Origin: Stratiolaelaps scimitus
Taxonomy: Eukaryota; Arthropoda; Arachnida; Mesostigmata; Laelapidae
Assembly: GCA_019614645.1 (NCBI GenBank)
Contig: JABWDB010000009.1
Coordinates: 2,441,001-2,505,000 of the forward strand
DNA: 64,000 nt
Reading direction: 5' to 3'
Positions 25,177 to 37,109 of the stretch are shown one piece after another. The position numbers were made by a program, and so were the translations under genes. The notes beneath the pieces were generated by a model. It was not told where the DNA came from. It was given only the letters and a program-made list of their open reading frames with translations, and did no database searches. How positions within the stretch are numbered: position 1 is the first letter of the stretch; each line of letters begins with the position of its first letter.

Positions 25177-25746
25177 CTCGAGTAAGCCTGCCACAATATA
25201 ATATAGGCCTGCGTCGAGCAACGACGCTAACTATTATAGATTTTGCAGGGGCCTTAGCAGTCTAGTCTGTGCGGCCTATACAGAGAGAACGGGCACAGCT
25301 GACTTCAGACCACAGAGTTGATGCGCCGCTTTGTACAGATTGAGGTGCAGATTTGCATTGTACAAGCACACAATGCCTAGTGGCCCCATACGTGTATATT
25401 AATACCCGGACATCGCAGAGCATCGCAGAGCATGGACATCTATGAAATTCAGCTCGGGCAAGATTGAAACTAACTTAGCCTGATTCCGCTCGTGGGAGTA
25501 TCATCTTTCTCTCCCTATGATAAGAGTGCTGTTTCCCGCAGCCCGCTACCCAACGCTTGCTTCGCGTTGTCTTCGGTGCGGGGTCGGCCATAGTCCTTGT
25601 ATTCGATTCGATGCTGACTTCAGTACGACCTGTCAAACGTATTGAGCCGTTGTCTTCTTCCAGTTGACGTGGTTTGTCCCTCGGTACAGACAACCCCCCA
25701 TACTGTCTATCGGTGTTCACCTCCCTCCGACGTCACTTGACGCCCC

Positions 25747-25776
25747 ACGGACACCACGCGGTGGCGTGGTGTCCGT
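25747..25776. repeat. perfect hairpin, 13-bp arms, 4-nt loop
   Basis: ACGGACACCACGC at 25,747-25,759 is exactly complementary to 25,764-25,776 around GGTG. It is GC-rich and would be very stable in single-stranded DNA or RNA. Confidence 0.9.
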
Positions 25777-26778
25777 CGGCGTTTTCGTTGGCGTCGGCCG
25801 GGGCATTCGCGGTCTGTGGCGACGTTAGCAGGACAGATTTACACCGGGCCAGCGTCGTCGTCGTCGTCGACAAGCAACCACGTGAGTGAGACACGGTGAG
25901 CTTGTTGGGCTGGTGGCGTCCCGCAGTTAAACAGCTATATTGCATCGATTTGCTCGTAGAGAGCCTCCTTGCCGCGCCGCTGCGTTTCGTTCGCCATTAT
26001 TTCTTGCTTCGGAGTCTGTACGTTTAGCGCTGTCGTTTACAATGGACGTCAACACTTGCGGCGGCGGCGGCGGCTTTTTGCTGGACCGACTTTGTCGTTC
26101 AGACAGCGCAAGAACACAAGAGCATCGGCGGCTGCCGCTTGATTTACTTATCGATTGTGGTCAACTTTATTACCGTCACATTACCAAGTATATTTTGTGC
26201 GTATCCACCGGGCGTATTGGGACACACATACACTGACCCGGCAGGCGTCCATGCAAATCGTCAGGAGGAGACACCACACAGCCACTGGATAGTATTAGCT
26301 GGGTGGCCGTGTTGACGGCCGAATCACCAGCTAGCCCGACACTGGGACGTGCTAATAATTAGGACGACACTGAGATAGGGAGAGAGCTGGTCGTTTTGAT
26401 GAGATTGAAACGAGTTGCTCTGGGAGTTGGTAGCTCTATTCTTTGTAGTTCGTGTTGATTCTCAAGTAATGGTGAATGTAATATCTGGTGTGTGTGTGCA
26501 ATGACACTGTGGAAATTTTGAGCTTTTATTTTTGTTGCTCGGAACTGGAGCAAGGTTAGCTGTATGTGATGCAGTTTTGGACGAGCTGAACTTCGACTGT
26601 GATAACAAACCAAAAAAAACGACGAATCCTGGTTATTACGAAGTGTTTCACAATTGTTGATTTGCATTTTGCGCCTCAATCGTCTTCCTTCTGGACACAG
26701 ACCCATTGTTTCAGAACTTCCTTTCTTCTAACATTTGAATCACTTAGTCCCGGATGTTCGGGAGCTACAATGTACAAT

Positions 26779-26804
26779 ACACCAATATATATATATATTG
26801 GTGT
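26779..26804. repeat. perfect 26-bp palindrome with TA centre
   Basis: ACACCAAT, a TA run and ATTGGTGT form a full palindrome with no loop. It sits 27 bases from the next hairpin. Confidence 0.9.
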
Positions 26805-26831
26805 TATGTTAAAATTTTTTTTTTCAAGGGG

Positions 26832-26861
26832 GGTGTTGGCATGCTAAGGCATGCCAACACC
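26832..26861. repeat. perfect hairpin, 13-bp arms, 4-nt loop
   Basis: GGTGTTGGCATGC at 26,832-26,844 pairs exactly with 26,849-26,861 around TAAG. Outside the arms, a run of Ts then Gs on the left is mirrored loosely by Cs and TTATG on the right, suggesting that a longer ancestral palindrome has decayed. Confidence 0.9.
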
Positions 26862-27744
26862 ATGGCCACCCCCCCTTATGAAACTATTGACGATGTTCAA
26901 CAGCACCACCCTTCCCCCCCCCACCCACCCATGATGATAACGGCTACTCCCCATTCAATTGCATGGCAAGATTGCTCAATTTTGACATGCAATAGAATAC
27001 ACAAACAAACCGATTCCTCTAGTTCAGTTGACGATCTCACCCGCATCTCGCCGTTCGAATCAATTGAGATCTTATGCTATTGTAGTATCGAGGTTGATGA
27101 GCGATGTTTGGCGAGGGTCTTACCCCGTACATTTCGGTATTACCCGAATGAGACTGACTCGACTGGCCAGCCGTGAGTCACGGACGACACGCACTAGAGC
27201 ACCTCACAGCACGCCAGGTGCACTCAAGAGCCACGCGAATTTCTTCTACAACTACGTTTATCTAGATACAATGGTTTCGTAATCAATTACACTCTCTGGT
27301 GTTCGCTAATGTGTTCGTTCCAAGTCTCTTTCAATGCCGGCCCTGTGCATATGATGCCAGCAAACGTCGCTCGTATGTGCTCGCAGCCTGCGTTAGTAGT
27401 CCCTACGCGAACACACACACACCCATAGATACACGGGCGTCGCTGGGCTGTGTGCATGGCGCCGACGGCTACACAGACTCTTGGTTGTTCGCATTCACTC
27501 GGCGCGAACATCGACTTTGTTTTCGTTCCGCGCGTGGCACATCGCACTCATTGTGGATGCAGGCCCGGGGGGTAATTTGGTCTCGAACCGACCTGGCGCC
27601 GCCTGAACCTGACGCTAACCCCCATGCTAGTTCTGTCCTCAGGCATCCCCTCTGCGTTTCTTCCATCCCGCTCTCGTCCCATCAACGCGCAAACGATCTA
27701 TTTAATCGCTCGTTCTCCGCTCGTACACGAGGCCCGCCGATGCA

Positions 27745-27857
27745 CGATCCGTAACATTGTGATCCTCATCATTATTGTTATTATTCTTATTGTTGCCATC
27801 CTGATCATCGCCACCATTTACGAGATCAAACCACTCGGGACGAGGCCGCAAGGTTAA
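27745..27857 (+). CDS. possible tail exon with one membrane segment (weak)
   Basis: The plus frame ending at TAA 27,855-27,857 reads a very hydrophobic stretch (IVILIIIVIILIVAILIIATIY) followed by EIKPLGTRPQG. The second half uses varied codons (GCC ATC CTG ATC ATC GCC ACC), which is more than a simple ATT repeat would give. No clear acceptor upstream was identified, and CAAG|GTTAAC at the end could instead be a donor. It may be a chance product of an AT-rich trinucleotide run. Confidence 0.2.
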
Positions 27858-30540
27858 CGAACATGCCAAGACGCTATGGTGAGCTGGTCGCAATGCCCTA
27901 ACAAGTGAAGTGCTATCATCTCGTGCTGAAGTCAGCCAGGATCCGTCGCGGTGTCTCGTTGAAGTGCCATTATCTCCTCTACGATGAGGTGCCGTTGGTG
28001 GCGTCGGTGAGAGTTGATGCTGTTCAATTTTCAACTGGTTCGTCTCTCGCGTGTCGACTCGCTACAGTGACGCTTGGCTGATCATCGAAAGGGATCTAAG
28101 ACAAGTGAACCAGCGAATGGTAACGAGCGAATTCGGTAAACGACGAAGTCTTTGAAATTGAACCCGCGGTATCACCAGTGTTGCTGTTGTTGTTGTTGTT
28201 GCCAATTGACGAATTTATCGGTTGGCATCCATATTGACGGTGGAAAAAACAGGGGACACGAGGACTGGGTGGTTAGTGATTAGATCAACGGACTATGTTG
28301 GACGTAATTCTGTGCAGGCACTGTAAGATTTGTCCATTTTTTTGCCAAGGTTTGCTCTGCCCTAACCACACGTCAAGAATACATACCTCTAGCGACGTTT
28401 GAAACAGGTAACATAAATACGAATGTCAGAGTTGTATAGTAACGCACAATATACACGATACGTTTTATATAGTGATAGCATTAATTAAAAAGGTACATTA
28501 TATAATGATAGTATCCATTAAAAATTTGCGTTATACAATGATTGTATTAATAAAAAAATGCACATTACATAATGGTAGTATTAATTGAAAATTACTATAA
28601 TGATTGTATTAATTAAAAATCGAGACGTACAATTGACTCAACCTGTGCATACGATCTAAAAAGATTTGATAGATTGCGTATTGGACAGACAATGTACCTG
28701 AATGTCTAACAAATTGCCTACAAGGATTGAAATCATTTTCTTCAATAATCAGCAGCCATCGGTATCTCAACCAGCCTTATCCGAATCAGTCTTAATGCAA
28801 ACTTTGTACTTGCCTTATTCTTTTATAAGAAGCACGCCCAGCGTGGTCTTAACGTCACGCACACACGCATATATATATATATAGATATATTGTTGTTTGT
28901 TTCCACTGTTTCGTCTCATTCTAATTATCACTATTATTTGCGATCAGCCAGTCACACGCCTGCGAGCGAAACGGGGAATATATTACATTCGGTTAGAATG
29001 CTAGCTCATGCCAAGCGCTAATTAAGTTCGCGTTGTAATCGAACAATCAGCGGTGAGAGAGAGTGGCGCACGCACCCACCCCTGTCTTCCGTCGTCGTTC
29101 ACGTCCACCTGTTGTTTTCGTGTCAATTGAGAAGATAGATCATTCAGCTTGTAACGCCTCGTCTCGGCCCATCAGCGCGCCGGCTATCCCCCCGTCTTCA
29201 CTACGAGCACCGCGTTCTTCAGCTTGCGCCACCCAATAACGCTCGTGGCTGAACCGCCCGAGCCGAAGTCACCTCCGTCATCCTCTACCCTGTCATAGAA
29301 AACTATGTATGACCAGCCACCTACAGCCAAAAGAAGCTGAAAAATTCATCTCTGACTCTCGAATTTACTCGAGGCGGGGGTGGTTTTGGGTGGAGGAAAC
29401 GGTTTAACAGACGGAGCAGCTCGCGCGCGGTGAGTGTGTTTGTGTGCTGTGCACTTTGACATGCTTCGACGCGCTCTCTGCTGAATCGCTCTGCAGAGAA
29501 GGGTCGATTGGCAGGCCGGGGTTCGCTGTTGTCAGGCGAAGCGGCGGTGGTGAGCCCACCGCCACCTAGGTGAGCTAAGCGTCAGGGGTAGCTTGGTAGA
29601 CTGGTGGCCGGAATGGGAAAACGTATTAGGATAGTGGTGTCAATGCCTACCTTTGTGAGTTATGTCCCGGGCGGCAGATGGGACTTGGGAACCGTGGCTT
29701 CAGGAGTAAATTATTTTGCACCCCTGGCTGAGTTGGGCTTTTTCAATCTGTTCGCGAGACAGTGCCGAAGCACAGACATACCAGACATGTGTGTTATTAG
29801 ATTATGAATCCCTTTATTTTTAAAAGCTGTCGTGAAGCTGTAATGCGTGCTTAGCAGTGCATTGACGCTGCCGGCCAACTAGCTCGCGTATAGTAAGTGT
29901 TCGAACCGGTCTCATATAACTAGTTACTTTCATAGACGACTTCTTCAACAACGCGTTCATCGCCTACGACTTTCGTTCGGCTATCGCCTAAACACAACGA
30001 GGAGAACGCTGATCACGAGAAATTGCGTCACCCGTTTGGGTTTGCCAAACCTTTATCTCGACAACTGCGATAGCTGTTACTTGGTAAGTCTCACAGGAAA
30101 TAATGAGCTTCAGCAAAAAAAAGAGTCTAGTCCTTTAAAGTTAAACCCCTGACTCCATATACGAAAATCCCAAAAATCGTTTTTAAGAGCAACGCTTACT
30201 GCCAACTCCACGAGCCGAACGAACGCTCGGTTACTTGACCGCCTCAGTAATTTTCAAAGTCGCAATTTTCGCCGAAAAGTGCTGTCTTGACATTCATCTA
30301 TTTAGGCGCAAATTCTGAAGCAGACCGAAAGGTGAACTATGCATAGGCATGCGCGCCCTGGCGTCCAGGTCGCCGCTGCTTCTTGGACTCATCTTCTTCG
30401 AAGCTTTGGAGCACTTAGTTCGCCTAACTCTCTCGCTGTCACTCGCTGCTGACTGCGCCTCGGAGCCGAGCTGGTTGATCCAGCCGGGCCATATCTGGCC
30501 ATTGGAGGTGTCGTGGTGGTCTCCTTCAGTCAGGCTTCAT

Positions 30541-30567
30541 GTGTCCCCGGCCCCCGTACGGGGACAC
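30541..30567. repeat. hairpin, 9-bp arms, 9-nt loop
   Basis: GTGTCCCCG at 30,541-30,549 pairs exactly with CGGGGACAC at 30,559-30,567. Confidence 0.8.
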
Positions 30568-33392
30568 TATGACTCGCCTACGTTATGACCTCGCTGCTGG
30601 TGGCCACAGGCTGTAATCTAGAGGATTGGCCCTGAAGTCCCCTGGAGAGGCTGGAGGCCCGTCGTATTTGTCCCGGTGTCCCTGACCCTCTGGCCGAACG
30701 CGCTGACTACCTCACGGGGCGCTCCGGCTAAATCAGACACTGCTCTCTGCTCTGTTCACACGAAACGTGGTAGAAGTCCGCGTGGAATGGCCGTCTTCAA
30801 CATGGGCCCGCCGTAACAGCGAACGAAGCGATTCGCTATTGGATGCAGCACTATTCTATGCAGTGTCACAGCACTCGTTTCTTGGCAAAAGTCGTTTCGC
30901 CACTGATTGTAGCTGCTTGATTAATTTTTGTTCTGTATTGTCGTGGGCGGCGTTGAAATTTGACGACGTCCACAGTTCCTCGTTAGGTTGACACCTACAA
31001 ACGACGGGAGCTGGCGTTAATGATCGACATCTCGATGTGAACGTTTCCACGATGCATAAAGATCAATCAAGACGAAGGGAGTGAGCGTACCTGTGTTCAA
31101 TTACAATTCATTACTTATGTCTCCCTATACATTTGGAACGTGATTATAAACAACGCCGCCGTGCAACAAAGGCTAACTGTACTCATGAGTCGCTTTTGAC
31201 TACCACCTACATATGCGGATACATAGATTACTCATTAATGTAATGTAAGAATATTTCCGAGGTGAAATACGCTTCCTCCGCTCAGCTTTCAAAACGGCCA
31301 CACAACATCGTCATCCCTCGATCAGCCTCGCTCATTGGGATAGACATGTGTCGTATCCGCTTTTGCCTGCGTGCATCTGTAGCGGCTATAGAATTTCGCC
31401 TCGTGGGCAATCATAGAAAAGATGGAATTGTATGGACCGGCGACGTCTTGCGAGAGGCAGGCCGCAACCTGCCGTGGTAAGTCATTACAGCCAGCAGCGT
31501 CTTCTGGTAGCGTCGCTCTCGCCTGCTGTGTCGTCTCCCCCGCTGTGCGTGCATGTACGTGTGTGTGTGGGGGTGTGTGCGTCCTGTAGATTAGTGTCCT
31601 GCAGGACCGGGTATCCGTTCCCATGCTTGCCTCGTTGTGCACCGACCTCCTCGCGCAGCGAACCCCCGAACGGCTGTTCAGTATCAGCCGAAGAGCATTG
31701 CCGCGTATCCGCTATTGTTTGCCGCAGTCTCCTGGCTTCCTGGCAGGTACCTGCCTCACGGTCGGTCCCTTCCGCCTCCATTAGGGCTATGCCAGCAAAG
31801 CTGGTATCTTCCCGCTGGATCCCCGGTAGGCACCGGCATTTCGAAGGGAGATCAAGGTATCGTGCGGAGCAGCGCCAGCGCCGACAGCAAAGAGAAGGGC
31901 CATCTTCGCCGTAGTGGAGGGGGAGGGATCAGATATAGGGCTGGACTGTGCCAGGGACAATTGTGCCTCCGGGTTGAGCGGCGGAGGCCTGCGGGGGCCG
32001 ACATAAATGAATGTCCCGTGGGAGTGCTGGCCACGAGCGTTGTGTGTGCTGTAGCCGTGTGTCCTGCGCCTCGGATCATGACGGCAGGGTTCATCCAGAC
32101 ACACGCACACACGCGCTGCTTGTGCCAGGGAGCTGCCAACAGTGGTAGCGGTGGCGGAGGCGGCGGCGGCGGCTCGCGGCTCGTTGTCGTGGCGCCACTG
32201 TCGACAGCTCTTTGACTTCGTAGTCGCGATGCCTGTGTATGTGTGTACGTCTGGCTGTGTCTGTGTGGATAGTAGAGGGTCTGCGCGCATGTCCGTGTGC
32301 TCGGCGCTAGGAAACGAAGACGACGTGGCAGCCTGTTCACCGGTCGTGTCCGCTACACTACAGGATACGGAGACTTCGGAGATCGGACGCTCGTGGAGCG
32401 CGCTCACGTTCACCCAGCGCTCCCTACTCGGTTGGTTGGTGTCCAAGACGCATGCGCGTGACGACCATCGATGTACACGAAGCGTGGGTTGCACTTCGTA
32501 TGCTGGCTGCTATGTGTGTCGTCCGCCCGAGGGGGAATATTGATCGCCCGCCCCGCCAACGCAGTTACGGCTGCACAGCTGCACTGTCCACGATTGTCCG
32601 CGGCAGGCCGACCCGGATGACTCGGCAGGCCAACATGGCTGACATGAGTGTCCGTACAGCCTTGACTCACGCCCGGAACCTTGGTCGCCTGCGACCATCT
32701 CAAGCAAACGTGTGAGAGGCGCGGCGATGGGAGTAGCAACCGTTGTGTCCACGTCGCGCGAGTACACAACGGCGAATTTACAGACAGTCAACCAAATGGG
32801 TTACGCCTGGTGGGTAGGCATGCGCTGTGACACGACATGCGCGGTAAACGCACCGTAGGTCGGCCACGGGTTCGCCGTTGCATACGTCAGCGACTAAAAT
32901 GAAAGAGAGAAAATGAGGGACTACCCCGACCATACGCTAAATACGTGGTAGTCACGCCAGCCACGAAATACGACACAACGCAGGTGGCGCGTCCATCTCG
33001 TCCAAAGAGGTTGCCGAGAGGCTTTGTCGACCCGCTCGCATCGTTTGAATGGAACACGTGTGAAAACATCCAGGTTTATTTTTTAAAAAATACACGGCTC
33101 GGCCGTTTACTATGGACGGTTATGATCGGTGGTATACACTTCGGACACTTCACGAAGCAGACACATGCTCGTATTATTTGTCGAGTTTAAACCTACTTTC
33201 GAGTGGTCTTCGAGGTCAAACAGCTTGTACACCTCCGTGACCTCTCGACGGCGTAGGAGCGGGTTTCAGTGCAACCAATTACGAAATTATATATATATAT
33301 ATACTTTGTATGCGCAATTCAAGTAGGGACCAGATCCCCGGCCATACGCGATATTCATAATTCTTGCAGACCATTAACCTGTAGAAGACTGT

Positions 33393-33433
33393 TGTACTCG
33401 AAGAGCCGCCAATTAGATGGCTCTTCGAGTACA
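33393..33433. repeat. perfect hairpin, 15-bp arms, 11-nt loop
   Basis: TGTACTCGAAGAGCC at 33,393-33,407 is exactly complementary to 33,419-33,433. The flanks are not complementary. Confidence 0.9.
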
Positions 33434-36371
33434 CGATAACAACACGATTTGAAGAAACATACTTATTCAGCACCTTAGTTAGCCACCTGTTTAACTAGCC
33501 CATGAATAATGATCTGTCTTCCCCTGATCTTTGATGGGTCTTCATCAGGAATTATCTAACACAAACGATGCTTGCGATTCGTCTCGCGGTGTACAACATA
33601 CTATACACCTCTATTAGATAGTGTCTAGTACGTACTTCTTGTTGTTTAGAAGAAAACCTTGTTCACTGATGTAAATATCTACAGACAGTCCCGGTGGGAT
33701 GGAAAATAAATCTTATAAAAAAAGTACGTACTTCTAGTAGCCCTCTTTTCTTTCTCTCTGTATTCTATAATATAATCCTCTATCATTCATCCGCGGCTTA
33801 ACTCGACTCGTTAGAGCTCGGCTACTGAGTAAACAGGATCGACAGACAGAGGGGAACATGGGACATGCTTCGGCATAAGCACCTGTGGTCAGCGGTCGCC
33901 GGCGGCGCGGCATTGGCCTGACTGCGATCGCACACGTGTCCTCGCTGCTGCCTGTACGGGCGGTTACACGGCCGTGCGACACCCCGTGCGGTGGCGGTAC
34001 CATTAGATTCCATTTTCGTCTCTCGGCCCCGCCTGAGCTCGCTCTCTTGTCTAGAATGCCTCTCTACGCTATATCCGCCGTGGGACAGAAATACGCGTAC
34101 TGTGGCTCTTCGTCTCTCTCTCTCTCTCCACATATATATATATATATATATATATCGTACCAACAGACGCGAGCGATGCCGTGGGGGTCGCACAGTGAGA
34201 ACGATTACGGGCTCTCCTGTTTCTGTTGTTAGCAATTGCGACTGCTGCTGCTACTGTTGTTGTGGTTGTTGCGGCCAGTCAGTCCTTCAGCGGGAGAGCT
34301 TACGCGGGGTGGATTTTAGGTCGGGGCCAGTGAGGTCCTCTAGATGATACACGTTGAGAGCAAAGGAGGGCTCAGGCAGCGTGCTGACGCTTTCCGAACC
34401 TCACCCTAGGACAGAATATGTGCCACATACCGTCTGCCTACCGCTGCAGCCGTCGGCTCTGCTGCGACTGTCGTTTTAAAGCGTTCTGTATTGTTTTATA
34501 ACAACAACTGGGATTGTAGTGCCATCCGTATCAGCGTCGATGACGCTTGCGGCAGCGTCGGAGGTCTCCCTGAGCGGACACGGCTCTAGGTTGTCGGGCC
34601 TCGTCGCTAGCTGACGCCTGGCCACGGACAGAGAGTGGAGCACGAAGGTCGGGGTCGGGGCTGAGGGTTCCTACGCTGGGTCTTCTATTTATTCGTGTTT
34701 GTGTGCGCACCACCACTACAGCTATCATCTGCTTAGGTGAACGTACCCGTATCCAAGCCTAAGAAATCTCTACAAAGGGCAATTCAACCGATTGGCGAGT
34801 GTACTCATCCCCTGCCTCGCTGATGGATCGTGTCCACACGAGGAGTTAACGAAATGCGCGCGTTGGATTTCATCATTCATATATTCGTTGCATTCGCTCA
34901 AACCGTAGAACTGTCATTGCGTACGAGCGTAGGGTATATTGTACAATCAGCCGATAGCAACGGTGTGAACAAAGTGAATCATTGGCTGTACCTGGTGGAC
35001 TGTGTAGAAATATTAATTAACTGGACATAGAGGCGGATTTTGTAATGGAATTCGCGATGAGCTCGGAATGCTGTGGTAAAGCCATGTCATACATGGACCG
35101 CCCGACCGAATACATTTGTCAATGACCAGTATGGGAATGATATGAGAGTGATCAGCCACCACGACCTTGACCCTAATAATAATAATAATAAATATGATGA
35201 AGTATTCTTATTATCAATTAAGAATAATAATAATAGTAACTGGCCGAAGAGGCTCTTAGACACGGCTACAATATCGAGTCCGAGTAACTTCAACCGTTCT
35301 GGACTGTGGAGAACTAAGACTGAAGAACTTGTTACAAATAATTTTTCTAGCTAGAATGTAGGGTAAGAAAATCTCTCTAGAAGCCTCTTCTCTCTCTCTC
35401 ATATTCGATAGAGTAGCATAAGACGTTGAGTTTCATCCACTGATTTAAAAATAAAGACAAATTTTCGCACCACGTTATTATCTATAGAAATATCCCAAAA
35501 TGAGATAATTAAGCATTTATGCTGCAGCACCTTCAATAAACCAATAAAACCTTTACCTTTGACTTGACGAACCTGCTACTCGCCGACTCCAAGGATGAAC
35601 AATTCATATATATATATATATATATATCCTAAAACTCATGTCGACATTAATAAGAATTGCCACACATAGTGGAACTGGTAGTTGATCTGGTTTGTGCATG
35701 AAGATATTGACTACAGGATTGCTGTTGAAATAAATTCCACTGTATCCTCCTTCGGGTGCTCTATACCGCTAGAGGTTGTGGTGCTACGGGATATGCCATG
35801 TTGAACTCGAATTCTCCGAGCTTCGTAATGGGTGGGAGCCGTTGTCAGGTGTTGGCGCAACAATGTCGGTCTAAGCGCCGGTTAAGACGCGGCAACATTT
35901 GGTCAACGAGGTAGTTTAGGGGGGTGTCGTCTGGCTCTCATCTACCTGTAAACCCTACAATAATCCAGCCCGAAGAGGCGCACACGGCGGCTTGTTGATC
36001 AGCTGTGCATAGTGCCTATGTTTGTACGAGTTGCCTTATCGAAATTGCAGCGGGCAGAATACACCGTGAGTTTGAACCATATTATTATTGATGTATTGAT
36101 AACTAATCATTTCACCATACACATCACTAAATGCACCCGCGTATGTCGTCCACATTGAATTTCCCATTGAACATGATGGGCGCGAGCAGATGTCCAAATG
36201 GAGAATCAAGAAAAACATCACAAATTAGAGATGACACTTTCGTGTTGGCTTTTCGTCAGAATACGCCTCTGCTACAATTGCCCGGAGCGGAGTCTCCTCC
36301 CAATGTGGAATCGACTGAAATAAAAAATCTCCGTTGGCTAACGAGGTAAACAATGTATCGAAAAAGAAAAA

Positions 36372-36561
36372 AACACGGATCCCCAAATCGAAGAGTGCGC
36401 GAAATAGCGTTCGTCAATGAAGTTGTAACTTCGAGCGTGTTGTCCATGCAGACAGTGGCCGAGCTCGTGTCTTGGGGGTCATAGGGCCGCCACTTGGCCA
36501 CCACGGGTAGCAGGGTGGTGTCAGATTCGCTTTTCGACGTGCGCAGCGTTAATTTGTCATC
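36372..36561 (-). CDS. exon-like coding stretch, product unknown
   Basis: On the minus strand an acceptor (TTATTCCAG) at 36,563-36,562 is followed by an open frame starting DDKLTLRTSKSESDTT, then WRPYDPQDTSSATVC and ending near ISRTLRFG. Codon choice favours G or C at third positions (for example CCC GTG GTG GCC AAG TGG), unlike the AT-rich flanks, which supports real coding. A second acceptor-like TTTATTTCAG at about 36,320-36,311 suggests a short intron and another small exon below it, but no strong donor fits in phase. I considered a carboxylesterase C-terminus because of WRPYDP, but the match is too weak to name. The 3' limit given is approximate. Confidence 0.35.
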
Positions 36562-36788
36562 CTGGAATAATTATTAATGCTAGTAGTGATAGTATAGCAC
36601 AGACGCTACGGTCGGAGACAACGGCCATTGCCCTCTGTGCTCTCCACTCATATTGGCTCCAGGTGGAGTGGCCGAAGTGTTGTATGATATTTTCTGGAGG
36701 AGAGCGTTTGCCGGTACCTGATGTTATCGCAACTAGCATCTAGTGAACAATGCTGCTGGCCAGTGGTGCAAGGTTGTTTGACGAGGTC

Positions 36789-36832
36789 GTCGATCGAACA
36801 GGAGTGTTCGTCAACACTCTTGTTCGATCGAC
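36789..36832. repeat. near-perfect hairpin, 20-bp arms, 4-nt loop
   Basis: GTCGATCGAACAGGAGTGTT at 36,789-36,808 pairs with 36,813-36,832 with one mismatch (it would be G-U in RNA) around CGTC. At 44 bases it is too short for a typical animal microRNA precursor. Confidence 0.9.
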
Positions 36833-37052
36833 CCAATGCGGGTTCCAATCGTCGAGCAGAACACGATACGAGCATGCTTCAAGACGAGCACCGAGCCAAA
36901 GCTTGCGCAAGTCCGTAAGTCATCTCGTCGTAGATCGCATCTCCGTAATCGAACTGGTGAACTACTACTTCACTCGTTTAATACGCGTAGAACTCGAATT
37001 AGAGAATAGCATACAGCGCGGAGGTTTGAACGGCTCAGTCTCAGGAGGACGC

Positions 37053-37102
37053 AGGTTCCGAGTCCTGGTTGCATATCTTATATGCCACCAGGACTCGAAC
37101 CT
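37053..37102. repeat. hairpin containing tRNA B-box-like sequence in both arms
   Basis: AGGTTCCGAGTCCTGG... at 37,053-37,076 pairs with 37,080-37,102 around CTT, with one indel and one mismatch. Read on the minus strand, the right arm contains GGTTCGAGTCC, a good polymerase III B box. An A-box-like GGCTCAGT lies upstream of the left arm, but too close for a tRNA. Confidence 0.75.
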
Positions 37103-37109
37103 TAAATTA

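Larger units (their letters stand above)
27870..36299. other. long stretch with no gene recognised
   Basis: AT-rich from about 28,300 to 28,900, GC-rich near 29.0-29.6 kb and 31.4-32.9 kb. Many overlapping open frames in the GC-rich part are of similar length on both strands, as expected by chance at high GC. TA and CT microsatellites occur at about 33,287-33,302, 34,113-34,155 and 35,606-35,628. A minus-strand phrase NPLDYSLW near 30,625 recalls transposase C-termini but has no supporting context. Confidence 0.4.

Noticed and set aside
30470..30490. CTGGTTGATCC, resembling the start of 18S ribosomal RNA
   Set aside because: The match covers only about 11 bases and the following sequence does not continue as 18S rRNA.
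30556..30660. Transposase C-terminus (NPLDYSLW on the minus strand)
   Set aside because: One short phrase without a supporting frame on either side; too weak to call.
31432..32543. Several open frames of 100-235 codons on both strands
   Set aside because: They overlap in different phases with similar length, lack domains and are explained by high GC content reducing stop codons.
36789..36832. MicroRNA precursor
   Set aside because: The hairpin is 44 bases with a 4-base loop, much shorter than animal precursors, and no known mature sequence was recognised.
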